Of a DNA stretch of 64,000 bases, positions 9,420 to 17,895 are shown in pieces. Made by a program: the position numbers and the translations under genes. Below the pieces are notes generated by a model. It did not search any database and was not told the origin of the DNA. It worked only from the letters and a program-made list of their open reading frames with translations. The number at the start of each line of letters is the position of its first letter. The stretch's first letter is position 1. The DNA is from Sulfopaludibacter sp035606355 (lineage in GTDB: Bacteria; Acidobacteriota; Terriglobia; Bryobacterales; Bryobacteraceae), in NCBI GenBank assembly GCA_035606355.1, contig DATNFO010000001.1:1-64000 (forward strand). The letters run 5' to 3'.

Positions 9420-9423
9420 ATAA

Positions 9424-9874
9424 TATTTGTCTCGGCAAAACAGGACTCGAACCGCTCAACAACCTGTGTCCAACGGGGCTTGTCTCTGGGAAATACGTTC
9501 GTGCAAAAGCATGGTTGACCATCGCCACGCTCTTGCCAGTCCAGTCAGCACTGATATCCGCCTCAGCCGGCCAGCGGCCGCTCTCTAATCTCAGGCCGAT
9601 CAGATGGAGGAACTCAGGGTTGATCTGACGAAGAATCCGCGACGGGTGCGGCATCACGGGTCGGCTCGACACGGCCGGCAATGTGGAAGGCATTCATGGT
9701 TACTGAATGAAGCGGCAGATCGCTAGTCACGGCTGCATCCGCGACGCCCGGTGCGGATTGCGCAGCGGCAAATAAATCGCACGGGCCGGCGCGCGTGGCA
9801 GCATCCGGATAGTGCCTGGAGGGGAGATCGAAATCGAGGGCCACCAGGTGAGTGATATCAAATCCCAGCCCGAC
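9424..9874 (-). pseudogene. Periplasmic-domain fragment of an ADOP/MacB-like permease
   Basis: Reading on the minus strand: GFDITHLVALDFDLPSRHYPD, then PGVADAAVTSDLPLHS, AFHIAGRVEPT, and after a frame change near 9640, INPEFLHLIGLRLESGRWP, VAMVNHAFARTYFPE, SPVGHRLL. This is the MacB periplasmic core between the first and second helices, in the standard order. The flanking membrane regions are absent and one frameshift is inside. It begins exactly where a sigma-factor fragment stops (about 9866-9876), indicating a deletion join. Confidence 0.7.
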
Positions 9875-10077
9875 CGGTCTTTCTGATGAACCAGTTTCAG
9901 ATAGGCTTCGTGGATAAGGACCGTCGGCTGCGGGGTATGGCCGGGGTCCTGGCAGCCCCAGACGCGCCTGGCGATCCGGCGCAATTCCGCATACAGCACG
10001 GGAGTGAGTTGTTCGAGAGATTGCGGATCTCCGGCCTGTAAGTCGGCAAGCCGCTCGGAGAACTCCGGCCCCTCCAT
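9866..10077 (-). pseudogene. N-terminal fragment of an ECF sigma factor (sigma-70 X6 / TIGR02999 type)
   Basis: The minus strand encodes LEQLTPVLYAELRRIARR, then PGHTPQPTVLIHEAYLKLVHQKD, the region-2 signature of the ECF sigma subfamily abundant in Acidobacteria and Planctomycetes. After GWD the homology stops and permease sequence begins in a different frame. Regions 3-4 are lost. In related genomes this sigma factor lies next to TPR/kinase and ADOP genes, as the scraps here do. Confidence 0.7.
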
Positions 10078-10200
10078 AGAACGACGATACGTGATTCATA
10101 CTCCCCGCGCAGCCGAACGTATCGTTCGCGCCGCTGATCCCATCCCGGCACACGATTGCCGGGTCGCGGACGAAGTGGTGAGGCATCTCGTGGCCGCTAT

Positions 10201-10404
10201 CGGCTCGACCATGCGCGGATCGAGCTTTGCCGCGGTTTCGAACTGCGCGATCGCCTCCGCGGTGCGGCCGGTTTGACGGTACAGCGCGCCAAGTTGGTAA
10301 TGCCCGGTGGGTTCGGAGGGCGCGAGTTGGACAAAACGTTCGAACTGGGCCAGGGCGGCGTCAGCATCACCGGCTCGCCCGGTCGAGGGTAAACTGTTCT
10401 GCAT
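10201..10404 (-). pseudogene. TPR-repeat fragment
   Basis: Two tetratricopeptide-like units are readable: DADAALAQFERFVQLAPSEP and HYQLGALYRQTGRTAEAIAQFETAAKLDP. The frame then loses sense. It overlaps by 2 nt the start of the divergent hydrolase gene. It probably belonged to a longer TPR protein or kinase upstream of the sigma/permease genes. Confidence 0.5.
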
Positions 10405-11272
10405 GGCCCCTTTCGCGTTTGCACCTGCGTGCCGGTTGTTAGTCTGTGCTTTGTTCCTCGCCTCCGGCCTGCCGGCAGCCGATAACGATCACGGCAAAGG
10501 CTCCGGCAACAAGGCCGGGAAGGACTCCTCGGCGAACTACAACATTCCGTTATGGCCCGCGGGGCAGGTTCCCCTTGCCAAGGGTGACGGCCCACTCGAT
10601 AGCCCGTTCCTTACCGTGTTTCTTCCTCCCGAAGGCAAGCGCAACGGTGGCGCCGTAATCGTTGCCCCGGGTGGCTCGAACATCATGCTGATGTATGGAG
10701 TCGAAGGCATGGACGTAGCTGAGCGCTTTAACAGCTGGGGCGTGACGGCTTTCGTTCTCACCTACAGGTTGTCACCGCGGTACGGAGAGAACGTGCGTGT
10801 GATGGAAGGCAAACGGGCGGTTCAGCTCGTTCGTTCCCGTGCCTCTGAGTTCAAGCTGGACCAGAATCGCATCGGCTATATCGGCTTCTCCGCGGGCTCG
10901 AACACGGCTCGGACCGTCGTCGGCACGTCGTCGTCCGGCGACCCCAACGCCGCGGACCCGGTGGATCGTTTCAGTTCTCGTCCCGACTATCTGGCGCTCG
11001 TCTATGGGCCCGGTCGCGCCGCTCCCGGCGAGTCACTCAAGAGTTTTCCTCCCACGTTCCTGGTGTCCGCAGGTGCCGATGCGGGGCCCTCATTAGGCAA
11101 CGCGCAGTTGCTCTCCGACCTGATTCGCGCCAGAGTGCCGGCTGAGATGCACGTTTATCAAAAGGGCCGCCACGGATTTGGCAGTGGATTCGGAAGCCCC
11201 GAGTTTTCCGATTGGATGGGCCGTCTCGAGCTCTTTTTGAAACTCGATGGCTTCCTCCCCGCGAGCAATTGA
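10403..11272 (+). CDS. Secreted alpha/beta hydrolase (acetyl-xylan-esterase/BD-FAE-like)
   Basis: 289 aa. Signal peptide residues 1-26 (CRLLVCALFLASGLPAA). Core: GGAVIVAPGGSNIM (oxyanion region), FVLTYRLSPRYG, nucleophile elbow IGYIGFSAGSN (Ser about residue 169), PDYLALVYGP, and a C-terminal HVYQKGRHGFG carrying the likely catalytic His. This arrangement is that of the carbohydrate esterase-like family often annotated as lipase/acetylhydrolase. Length is normal. It ends one base before the start of the next gene, so the two are almost certainly one operon. Confidence 0.85.
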   Translation: MAPFAFAPACRLLVCALFLASGLPAADNDHGKGSGNKAGKDSSANYNIPLWPAGQVPLAKGDGPLDSPFLTVFLPPEGKRNGGAVIVAPGGSNIMLMYGVEGMDVAERFNSWGVTAFVLTYRLSPRYGENVRVMEGKRAVQLVRSRASEFKLDQNRIGYIGFSAGSNTARTVVGTSSSGDPNAADPVDRFSSRPDYLALVYGPGRAAPGESLKSFPPTFLVSAGADAGPSLGNAQLLSDLIRARVPAEMHVYQKGRHGFGSGFGSPEFSDWMGRLELFLKLDGFLPASN

Positions 11273-11273
11273 T

Positions 11274-12161
11274 ATGCGCCTATCATTCCCTGTTTCCGCA
11301 CTCTTGCTCCTGACCGCGTTGATAGTCGCTGCCAGCGTTCCTGGCGCTCCCGCTGTTGTAAACGATGGCCATGGAGACTACGTTTACGTGCCAGCCGGCG
11401 CGTTCCGAATGGGCGACAACTTTGGAGACGGCGATCCGCGGGAGCGCCCGGTGCACACCGTCGAACTGGACGCTTTTTATATTGGCAAGTTCGAAATGAG
11501 CAATGGCGAGTGGAAGCGCTTCATGGAAGATCCCGGCTACAACGATCCCAAGTTCTGGCCGGACGGTCGACCCGTACCGAAGGATCAAAGCCCCTATTGG
11601 AACGATCCGCGCAACCACGGCGGAGGAACTCCCAATAGCGACGACTACCCCGTGATCGGCGTCAATTGGGACGCTGCCGTCGCTTACTGCAACTGGCTCA
11701 GCGCTAAGACCGGCAAGAAATATCGCCTGCCCACGGAGGCCGAGTGGGAGAAGGCCGCCCGCGGCGTAGACCAGCGGCGCTATCCCTGGGGCAACTCGAT
11801 CGACCGCTCTTACGCCAACTTTGTTGGAACTCAGCGGTTCGACACTGTGCGTCAGCCCGGCTTCTTCGACGGCAAGGCGCACGACGGTTTTCAAACCCAC
11901 GACAACGCCTCCCCTTACGGAGCAATGGACATGGCGGGCAACGTGATGGAGTGGTGCTCGGATTGGTACAGCCGCGACTACTATTCGATCTCCCCGCGCA
12001 AGAATCCCAAAGGGCCGGCCACCGGTGCGTACCGCGTCCTTCGCGGCGGCACATTCTTTATGGAAGAGTTTGAGTTGCGCTCGTACGCCCGCACAGCGGC
12101 CTGGCCATCGTTTCAGGCACATCGCATGGTGGGCTTCCGTGCCGTTCGCGAGCCGCGATAG
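11274..12161 (+). CDS. Secreted formylglycine-generating-enzyme-like (SUMF1) protein
   Basis: 295 aa; ATG at 11274, one base after the hydrolase stop. Signal peptide residues 1-25. The FGE-sulfatase fold is complete: FVPAGAF-type start YVYVPAGAFRMGD, HTVELDAFYIGKFEMSNGEWKRF, YPVIGVNWDAAVAYCNWLS, RLPTEAEWEKAARG, YPWGN, GAMDMAGNVMEWCSDWY, RVLRGGTF and the closing MVGFRAVREP. True sulfatase activators use two C-terminal cysteines; here the corresponding C-terminal region after LRGG lacks them, so a non-catalytic or different role is likely. No sulfatase is nearby. Confidence 0.88.
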   Translation: MRLSFPVSALLLLTALIVAASVPGAPAVVNDGHGDYVYVPAGAFRMGDNFGDGDPRERPVHTVELDAFYIGKFEMSNGEWKRFMEDPGYNDPKFWPDGRPVPKDQSPYWNDPRNHGGGTPNSDDYPVIGVNWDAAVAYCNWLSAKTGKKYRLPTEAEWEKAARGVDQRRYPWGNSIDRSYANFVGTQRFDTVRQPGFFDGKAHDGFQTHDNASPYGAMDMAGNVMEWCSDWYSRDYYSISPRKNPKGPATGAYRVLRGGTFFMEEFELRSYARTAAWPSFQAHRMVGFRAVREPR

Positions 12162-12443
12162 TTGGCCCCGTGAATGCGATTGGGGCAACGTTTGATGAGG
12201 TGGATGCTTCTCCGGAGTCGTTTGCGCGACTTTGGCGGGCTCGGGATCGGTTTACGGAAGTCGGGACGGCACCGAGGGCTGTGGCGAGCGTCAGCTGATA
12301 GCCATGCAGCGGTCGCGCCGTGCACGCCGAATGGAACCCTGCCCGCTGGTTCCGTGCAGGTGGGGATCGCCCCTGTGATCGGGCCCAACCAGTCGTCGGG
12401 GCTCGACTCGGGTGTTTTTCGAGCGTGTGGCACACTCTAGGTG

Positions 12444-13675
12444 ATGCTGCAGAGTTCGGTTCTGGCTGTGGCGCTCTGCGCCGGAGCGATGGGCGAGGGG
12501 TTCGAGTTCGCGGACTTCAGCTCGACGAAGGCGCTGCTGCTGGTTCTGGACGCGCATCGATCGAAGAAGGTACTGCGTTTGACTGGTGCCGAGGAGTTCG
12601 AAGCCGGCGCGGCGTGGTTCCGGAACAAACAGCCAGTGCTGGAAGGCTTCGAGACTACTTTCACGTTTCGATTGACGAAGCAGGACCCGGTGGCGGGCGG
12701 GGCGGACGGAGTCGCGTTCGTTGTGCAGAACGAGCGGAAAGATGCCATAGGCGGATTCGGCGCGTCGGGTGGTTTCCTGCGCAGCGATGTAGGGACGAAC
12801 GGGCAGCCTCCGCCGGGAGGTTTTCGGCCGCCGATTCTGCGGCGCGTGGCGGTTTTCTTCGATACGTTCCAGAACCGGTGGGACGATTCGGACAACCACG
12901 TGGCTATTTGCACGAACGGGACAGGCGGATCTGCGATGGCCTCCTCGATGTCTTTCGTATTCGAAGCGCCTGGCAATGAGTATGAAAGACGGGCAGCCGC
13001 ATACGGCGCGGATTATATACGAGCCGCCGCGGCTGACGGTCTATCTGGACGATAGCATCGTGCGGCAGGGCGCGGTCGATCTTGCCGCCGCAGTCGGCGG
13101 GGACGGTACTGCCTGGGTGGGCTTCACATCTTCAACAGGCGGCTCCTTCGAGAACCATGACATTCTCAGTTGGAAATTCGAGTCGGGTCCGCGAGGGAAA
13201 GCGGATTCATCGGCCGCGACGGTGGATTCCGATATCGCAGTCGTGGACTCGTCCGTTTCGTTTGCGCCGGCGCCCTGCCTGCCCGAGCGGAAGCTGTGCA
13301 CGCCGGAGCAGGCCGTTGTGCAGAACAAGGGCGGCGGAATCTACCACGTGTATTTGCCGGCAAACCGGGAGTGGGGAGCGAGCGTTCCGGATCGCGAGGC
13401 TCTTCCGGCGCGGGTTTTGAACGTGAAGGGAACGGTTTGCTGGGGAACCGCGGTTGCGGATGCGCCGGGGCTGCAACGGTCCGGCTGGAAATGGGGTGGC
13501 GCCGGGGAATGACGTGGAGGGCGGCGCGGAGTTTGTGGATCCCAGGAAGCCGGCGGGGTCGCTGGTATTGCGGGTGCTAAACGGGAGTATCTGGTTCAGC
13601 GTCAATGATCGCAGCGGACGGTGGTTCCAGGACAACGAGGGATTCTTCGAATTCGATTTCCAGGTAGGGCCGTAG
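12444..13675 (+). pseudogene. Two-domain lectin (L-type lectin plus LecA/PA-IL-like), split over three frames
   Basis: Frame 1 (from ATG 12444) gives a signal peptide and an L-type (legume) lectin domain: FADFSS, LRLTGAEEFEAGAAWF, ETTFTFRLT, ADGVAFVVQN, VAVFFDTFQNRWDDSDNHVAI. Near 12980 the homology moves to frame 2: KDGQPHTARIIYEPPRLTVYLDD, WVGFTSSTGG, HDILSWKFE. Near 13480 it moves to frame 3: NDVEGGAEF, GSLVLRVLNGSIWFSVNDRSG, DNEGFFEFDFQV, the end of a LecA/PA-IL-type beta-sandwich. Each step needs one +1 shift. Either a real pseudogene or two sequencing errors. If repaired it would encode about 410 aa, secreted, sugar-binding. Confidence 0.7.
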
Positions 13676-13800
13676 GGGCGAACGAAATCCTATCTCATCG
13701 GTGGGATTGAAACGGAGGAGACCGCCGACGCCGGCAGGCGCTTCGGGGAGAATGTTGTGGCTTCGAACAAAGCCGCCGTGACCGTCCTATACTGGTCCGT

Positions 13801-15297
13801 ATGTTGAGGTTTGGAGCTATCGTCTGCGCGGGAGTGGTCGCAACGGCGCCGTTCCTGCTCTCGGAGGCCGATGTGAAACGCCCGCCCATTACCGGAGTCG
13901 CACATGTCGCTCTCAAGACCGATGACCTCGCCGCGGCGCGGCATTTCTACGGCCATGACCTCGGCTTCTCCGACGCACTCGCCATGCCCGAACGCCTCGG
14001 TCCCGCCGCCTGGTTCAAAATCAACGATCACCAGTACCTCGAGATCTACCAGACGCTGAAGTCGGAAGACGAAGATCGCCTCATTGAAGTCGCCTTCGAG
14101 ACTCCCGACGCCAAAGGCATGCGCGATTACCTCGCCGCCAAAGGCGTGGAGGTCCCCGCCACGGTCACTAAGGGATGGGACGGCAACCTCAGCTTTGCCG
14201 TCAATGACCCCGAGGGTCGCCGCATCGTCTTCGTCCAATACCTCACCGACTCGATTCCGGGCAAGCAGTTCGGTCTGCTCATGCCGGCCACCCGCATCTC
14301 CGAACACATGATCCACGCCGGATTCCTGGTCAAAGATCCCGCCGCCGAAGACCGCTTCTACAAAGACATTCTCGGCTTCGATGAAATGTGGCACGGCGGC
14401 ATGAGCGACACGGCCGCCGACTGGATCAGCATGCGTGTCCCCGATGGTGAGGACTGGCTCGAATACATGTGCAACGTTCACAATCCGACGCCAAAAACGC
14501 GCGGCATCTTCAATCATGTCGCGTTCGGTGTGCCGGAAATGGATGCCGCCGCGAAAACCCTGCGATCGCGTCAGGCGCCTCTGCCCGAAAAGCCGAAGAT
14601 CGGCCCCGACGGCAAATGGCAACTGAATCTCTTCGACCCCAATTTCACCCGCGCCGAATTGATGGAACCGAAGCCGGTCGAGAAGCCCTGCTGCTCCGAA
14701 CTGAAGCCGCGCCGCGGACCGGAGGGCCCGGTCGGAATCTTCACCAACCAGGGGCCGGTCGGCGATGCCACCCCAGGGAGCAAAGCCGAGTTCGATCCCG
14801 TGAAGCAGGAGTACCGGATCACCGGAGGAGGCGCGAACGTCTGGGACACGACCGACGCCTTCTACTTCATCTGGTCGCGCGCGTCGGGCGACCTCAGCCT
14901 TACGGCCGACGTCACTTGGCAGGGCGTCAGTCCCACCGAGCACCGTAAAGCCATGCTGATGGTGCGCGACGGCCTCGCGGCAGGCGCCGCCTACGCCGAT
15001 GCGGTATCGCACGGCAATGGACTCACCTCGCTTCAATTTCGCGGCGTTGCGAACGAGAGCACTTACCAGACATTCATTCAGCTCGATGGCCCCGCGCGTC
15101 TCCGCCTGGTTCGCCAAGGCAGTCGATACACCATGTACGCCGGCAAGCCCGGTGGTGAACTCAAAGAGGTGGGGCCGGTGGAGTATGTGCGGATCAAAGA
15201 CCCTGCGTTCGTCGGGCTCGGCGTCTCGTCACACGTGGCCACGGCTGTCGAGACCGCCGTGTTCTCGAACGTCAAACTGGAGCCGCTGAAGAAGTAG
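13801..15297 (+). CDS. Secreted double VOC (glyoxalase-like) protein with C-terminal lectin-like domain
   Basis: 498 aa. N-terminal signal peptide (about 1-22). Two vicinal-oxygen-chelate modules: residues about 33-150 (GVAHVALKTDDLAAARHFY, HQYLEIYQ, VQYL) and 165-290 (HAGFLVKDPAAEDRFYKDILGF, HVAFGVPEMDAAAK, NLFDPNFTRAELME). From about residue 305 a concanavalin-like domain (VWDTTDAFYFIWSRASGD, AMLMVRDGLAAGAAYADAV, GLGVSSHVATAVETAVFSNVKL), like DUF1349 or TolB-associated domains. The VOC metal ligands His/Glu are plausible in both modules. Substrate unknown. It converges on urtE. Confidence 0.8.
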   Translation: MLRFGAIVCAGVVATAPFLLSEADVKRPPITGVAHVALKTDDLAAARHFYGHDLGFSDALAMPERLGPAAWFKINDHQYLEIYQTLKSEDEDRLIEVAFETPDAKGMRDYLAAKGVEVPATVTKGWDGNLSFAVNDPEGRRIVFVQYLTDSIPGKQFGLLMPATRISEHMIHAGFLVKDPAAEDRFYKDILGFDEMWHGGMSDTAADWISMRVPDGEDWLEYMCNVHNPTPKTRGIFNHVAFGVPEMDAAAKTLRSRQAPLPEKPKIGPDGKWQLNLFDPNFTRAELMEPKPVEKPCCSELKPRRGPEGPVGIFTNQGPVGDATPGSKAEFDPVKQEYRITGGGANVWDTTDAFYFIWSRASGDLSLTADVTWQGVSPTEHRKAMLMVRDGLAAGAAYADAVSHGNGLTSLQFRGVANESTYQTFIQLDGPARLRLVRQGSRYTMYAGKPGGELKEVGPVEYVRIKDPAFVGLGVSSHVATAVETAVFSNVKLEPLKK

Positions 15298-15339
15298 TGC
15301 AGCGGTCGCCGCGAGGCGTAGGTCTCTACCGCGGGCACC

Positions 15340-16035
15340 CTACACGCTCAGATGGGTGTGAACGGTATCGTCAGTCAAATCGTCGATCGGACCCGCTGCC
15401 ACACATCGGCCCTTATCCAGAATGCAGAATTCGCTCGCCACTCTCCGCGCGAACGGCAGTTTCTGTTCCACCAGCAGAATGGTCAGCCCTTCCTCCTCAT
15501 TCAGCTTCAGCAGAATGTCGCCGATCTCATGCACAATGTTCGGCTGAATTCCTTCTGTCGGCTCGTCCAGAATCAGCAGTTTGGGTTGCAGCACAAGGGC
15601 GCGGCCAATCGCGAGTTGCTGCTGCTGTCCGCCGGAAAGATCGCCACCGCGTCTCTTCAGCATCTTCTTGAGGACTGGAAACAGTTCGAAGATGCGCTCC
15701 GGCACCGACGACGGTCCCCTCTTGCGCACACCGAGTCCCACCCGCAAATTTTCCTCGACCGTCAGGTGAGAGAAAATCTCGCGGCCTTGCGGCACGTAGC
15801 CAATGCCCAGGCGCGCGCGCTCCTCTGCGGGGCAGCGGAGCAATTCAGTTCCGTCGAACGTAATCGAACCCGAACGGCTTGCCACCAGGCCCATGATGCA
15901 CTTCAGAAGGGTCGTCTTCCCTGTGCCGTTTCGACCCATCAGGCACATGCGCGCGCCCGCGTTGACCGTAAGCCCCACGTCCCATAACGTGTGGCTGCCG
16001 CTGTAGAACTGATTGAGTGAATTCACCGCGAGCAC
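15340..16035 (-). CDS. urtE: Urea ABC transporter ATP-binding protein UrtE
   Basis: 231 aa, GTG start at 16035, two bases after the urtD stop. Walker A GRNGTGKTT, Q-loop GYVPQGREIF, signature LSGGQQQQLAIGRAL, Walker B LLILDEPTEGIQP. GREIF and EGIQPNIV are distinctive of UrtE within the branched-chain amino acid (HAAT) transporter group. With UrtD it forms the ATPase pair that powers urea uptake. Last gene of the urt operon. Confidence 0.95.
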   Translation of the reverse strand: MLAVNSLNQFYSGSHTLWDVGLTVNAGARMCLMGRNGTGKTTLLKCIMGLVASRSGSITFDGTELLRCPAEERARLGIGYVPQGREIFSHLTVEENLRVGLGVRKRGPSSVPERIFELFPVLKKMLKRRGGDLSGGQQQQLAIGRALVLQPKLLILDEPTEGIQPNIVHEIGDILLKLNEEEGLTILLVEQKLPFARRVASEFCILDKGRCVAAGPIDDLTDDTVHTHLSV

Positions 16036-16037
16036 GC

Positions 16038-16802
16038 TTATACTCCCAGATAAACTTCCTTCACTCGCGCGTCCTTCTGTACTTTCGCCATGTCGCCCTC
16101 CACCAGAAGTTGCCCTTCGTGCAGCACCGCGACCCGTCGGGCGATCGAACGAACGAAATTCATGTCATGCTCCACCACCACGATCGAATGTTCGCCTTCG
16201 AGAGACAGGAGAAGTTCGGCAGTGTACTCGATCTCCTGCGGCGTCATGCCCGCCACCGGTTCGTCGACGAGCAGCAGTTCGGGATTCTGCATCAGCAGCA
16301 TGCCGATTTCCAGCCACTGTTTCTGTCCATGAGACAGAATTCTCGCCGGCAAATTCCAGTGCGCGGCCAGGCCGATGATGTCGAGCAACTCGCGCATTCG
16401 GCCCTGTTCCGCCGCCGAAATGCGGGCCCGCAACATCCTCCAGAAAGACCGCTTGCCTGCCAGTGCCAGTTCCAGGTTTTCGAAAACCGTCAGTTCTTCG
16501 AAAACCGTCGGCTTCTGGAACTTGCGGCCGATTCCCCCGGCGGCGATTTCCGCTTCGGTCAACCGCAGCAGGTCCATGTCTTCCCCGAACCATGCCGAAC
16601 CTGTATCGGGCCGGGTCTTGCCGGTGATCACGTCCATCATCGTCGTCTTTCCCGCGCCGTTTGGACCGATGATGCACAGCAACTCGCCAGGCTCCACGTA
16701 AAGCGAAAGATTGTTCAGCGCCTTGAACCCGTCGAAGCTGACGGTGAGATCTTCCAGGTACAGGCGCTTGTTGCGAGTGGTTTTCGCCGCTGGCACGCTC
16801 AT
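16038..16802 (-). CDS. urtD: Urea ABC transporter ATP-binding protein UrtD
   Basis: 254 aa, ATG 16802 overlapping the urtC stop (ATGA). Walker A IGPNGAGKTTMMD, IGRKFQKPTVFEELTVFENLELA, unusual signature LSHGQKQWLEIGM and Walker B LLLVDEPVAGMT. The LSHGQKQWLEIGM form is specific for UrtD as opposed to LivG. The same frame stays open far upstream inside urtC, but the overlap start is the normal one for this family. Confidence 0.95.
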   Translation of the reverse strand: MSVPAAKTTRNKRLYLEDLTVSFDGFKALNNLSLYVEPGELLCIIGPNGAGKTTMMDVITGKTRPDTGSAWFGEDMDLLRLTEAEIAAGGIGRKFQKPTVFEELTVFENLELALAGKRSFWRMLRARISAAEQGRMRELLDIIGLAAHWNLPARILSHGQKQWLEIGMLLMQNPELLLVDEPVAGMTPQEIEYTAELLLSLEGEHSIVVVEHDMNFVRSIARRVAVLHEGQLLVEGDMAKVQKDARVKEVYLGV

Positions 16803-17893
16803 TTGCGCTTCTCCCGTGAAGGTAGCAGTCCGGCCAGTCCGCGCGGAAGGAACAACGTCACGAGCACGAAAAGAGCGCCCAGCGCATACAGCCAGACCTC
16901 CGGAAACGCGCCGGTCAGATACGTCTTCGCGTAATTCACCAGCACCGCGCCCGCGATGGCCCCGTACAGTGTGCCCCTGCCTCCCACCGCAACCCAGATC
17001 ACCGCCTCGATCGAATTGATAGGCGCGAATTCGCTCGGATTGATGATGCCGATCTGCGGTACGTACAACGCGCCCGCAACGGCGGCCAGCACAGCGGAAA
17101 ACACGAACAGCCAAAGCTTGAAAGATTCCACCGGATATCCCAGAAACCGGGTCCGGCTTTCCGCCTCGCGAATGGCGCGAATCACGCGCCCCGCGCGCGA
17201 CTCCACCACGATCCGGCAGGCCACGTAGCTGACGCCCAGAGCGATCGCGCTGATCACCGCCAGGACGACATGCGTCCCATCGGTGTGCAGATCGAAGCCC
17301 AGAATGTCCTTGAAATCCGTGAAGCCATTGTTGCCGCCGAATCCCATATCGTTGCGGAAAAACGCCAGCATCAGCGCGTACGTGAGCGCCTGCGTGATGA
17401 TCGCAAAGTACACGCCGGTGACGCGCGATCGGAATGCGAACCAGCCGAATATCAAGGCCAGCAACGCGGGAGCGAGTCCCACCATCAGCATGGCGATCGC
17501 GAAATGATTGAACCCGTACCAAAACCACGGCAACGATTTCCAGTTCAGGAACACCATAAAGTCCGGCAGCACGGGATTGCCATACACGCCCCGAGGCCCG
17601 ATCTGACGCATCAGATACATCCCCATGGCGTACCCGCCGAGCGAGAAGAACGCAGCATGCCCCAGGCTGAGAATCCCGCAATAGCCCCAGATGAGATCCA
17701 CCGAGAGCGCCAGCAGTCCGTAGCACAGATACTTGCCGATTAGCGTGATGCCGTACGTCGAAAGATGCGCCGGCGACGACGCGGGAACCACCTGGTTGAA
17801 TAGCGGAACCCCTATAACGACCAGCGCCAGGACGGAGAGAAACCACAAGTCTCCTCGCTCGCGTCCGGCAATCCCTTGAAGAGGTCGAAGCAC
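16799..17893 (-). CDS. urtC: Urea ABC transporter permease UrtC
   Basis: 364 aa, GTG start at 17893, two bases after the urtB stop. Around ten hydrophobic segments, with the LivM-family core CYGLLALSVDLIWGYCGILSLGHAAFFSLGGYAMG-type region and WVAVGGRGTLYGAIAGAVLVNYAKTYL near the end, both characteristic of UrtC. Inner-membrane partner of UrtB. Length is normal. Confidence 0.95.
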   Translation of the reverse strand: MLRPLQGIAGRERGDLWFLSVLALVVIGVPLFNQVVPASSPAHLSTYGITLIGKYLCYGLLALSVDLIWGYCGILSLGHAAFFSLGGYAMGMYLMRQIGPRGVYGNPVLPDFMVFLNWKSLPWFWYGFNHFAIAMLMVGLAPALLALIFGWFAFRSRVTGVYFAIITQALTYALMLAFFRNDMGFGGNNGFTDFKDILGFDLHTDGTHVVLAVISAIALGVSYVACRIVVESRAGRVIRAIREAESRTRFLGYPVESFKLWLFVFSAVLAAVAGALYVPQIGIINPSEFAPINSIEAVIWVAVGGRGTLYGAIAGAVLVNYAKTYLTGAFPEVWLYALGALFVLVTLFLPRGLAGLLPSREKRK

Positions 17894-17895
17894 CG

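Noticed and set aside
9430..9510. Minus-strand tRNA-like T-loop GGTTCGAGTCC
   Set aside because: T-stem does not pair and no acceptor or anticodon stem forms; the bases encode permease residues.
13690..15117. Long minus-strand open frame (475 codons) opposite the VOC gene
   Set aside because: It is rich in Arg, His and Gly with no domain; the plus frame has a clear two-VOC structure.
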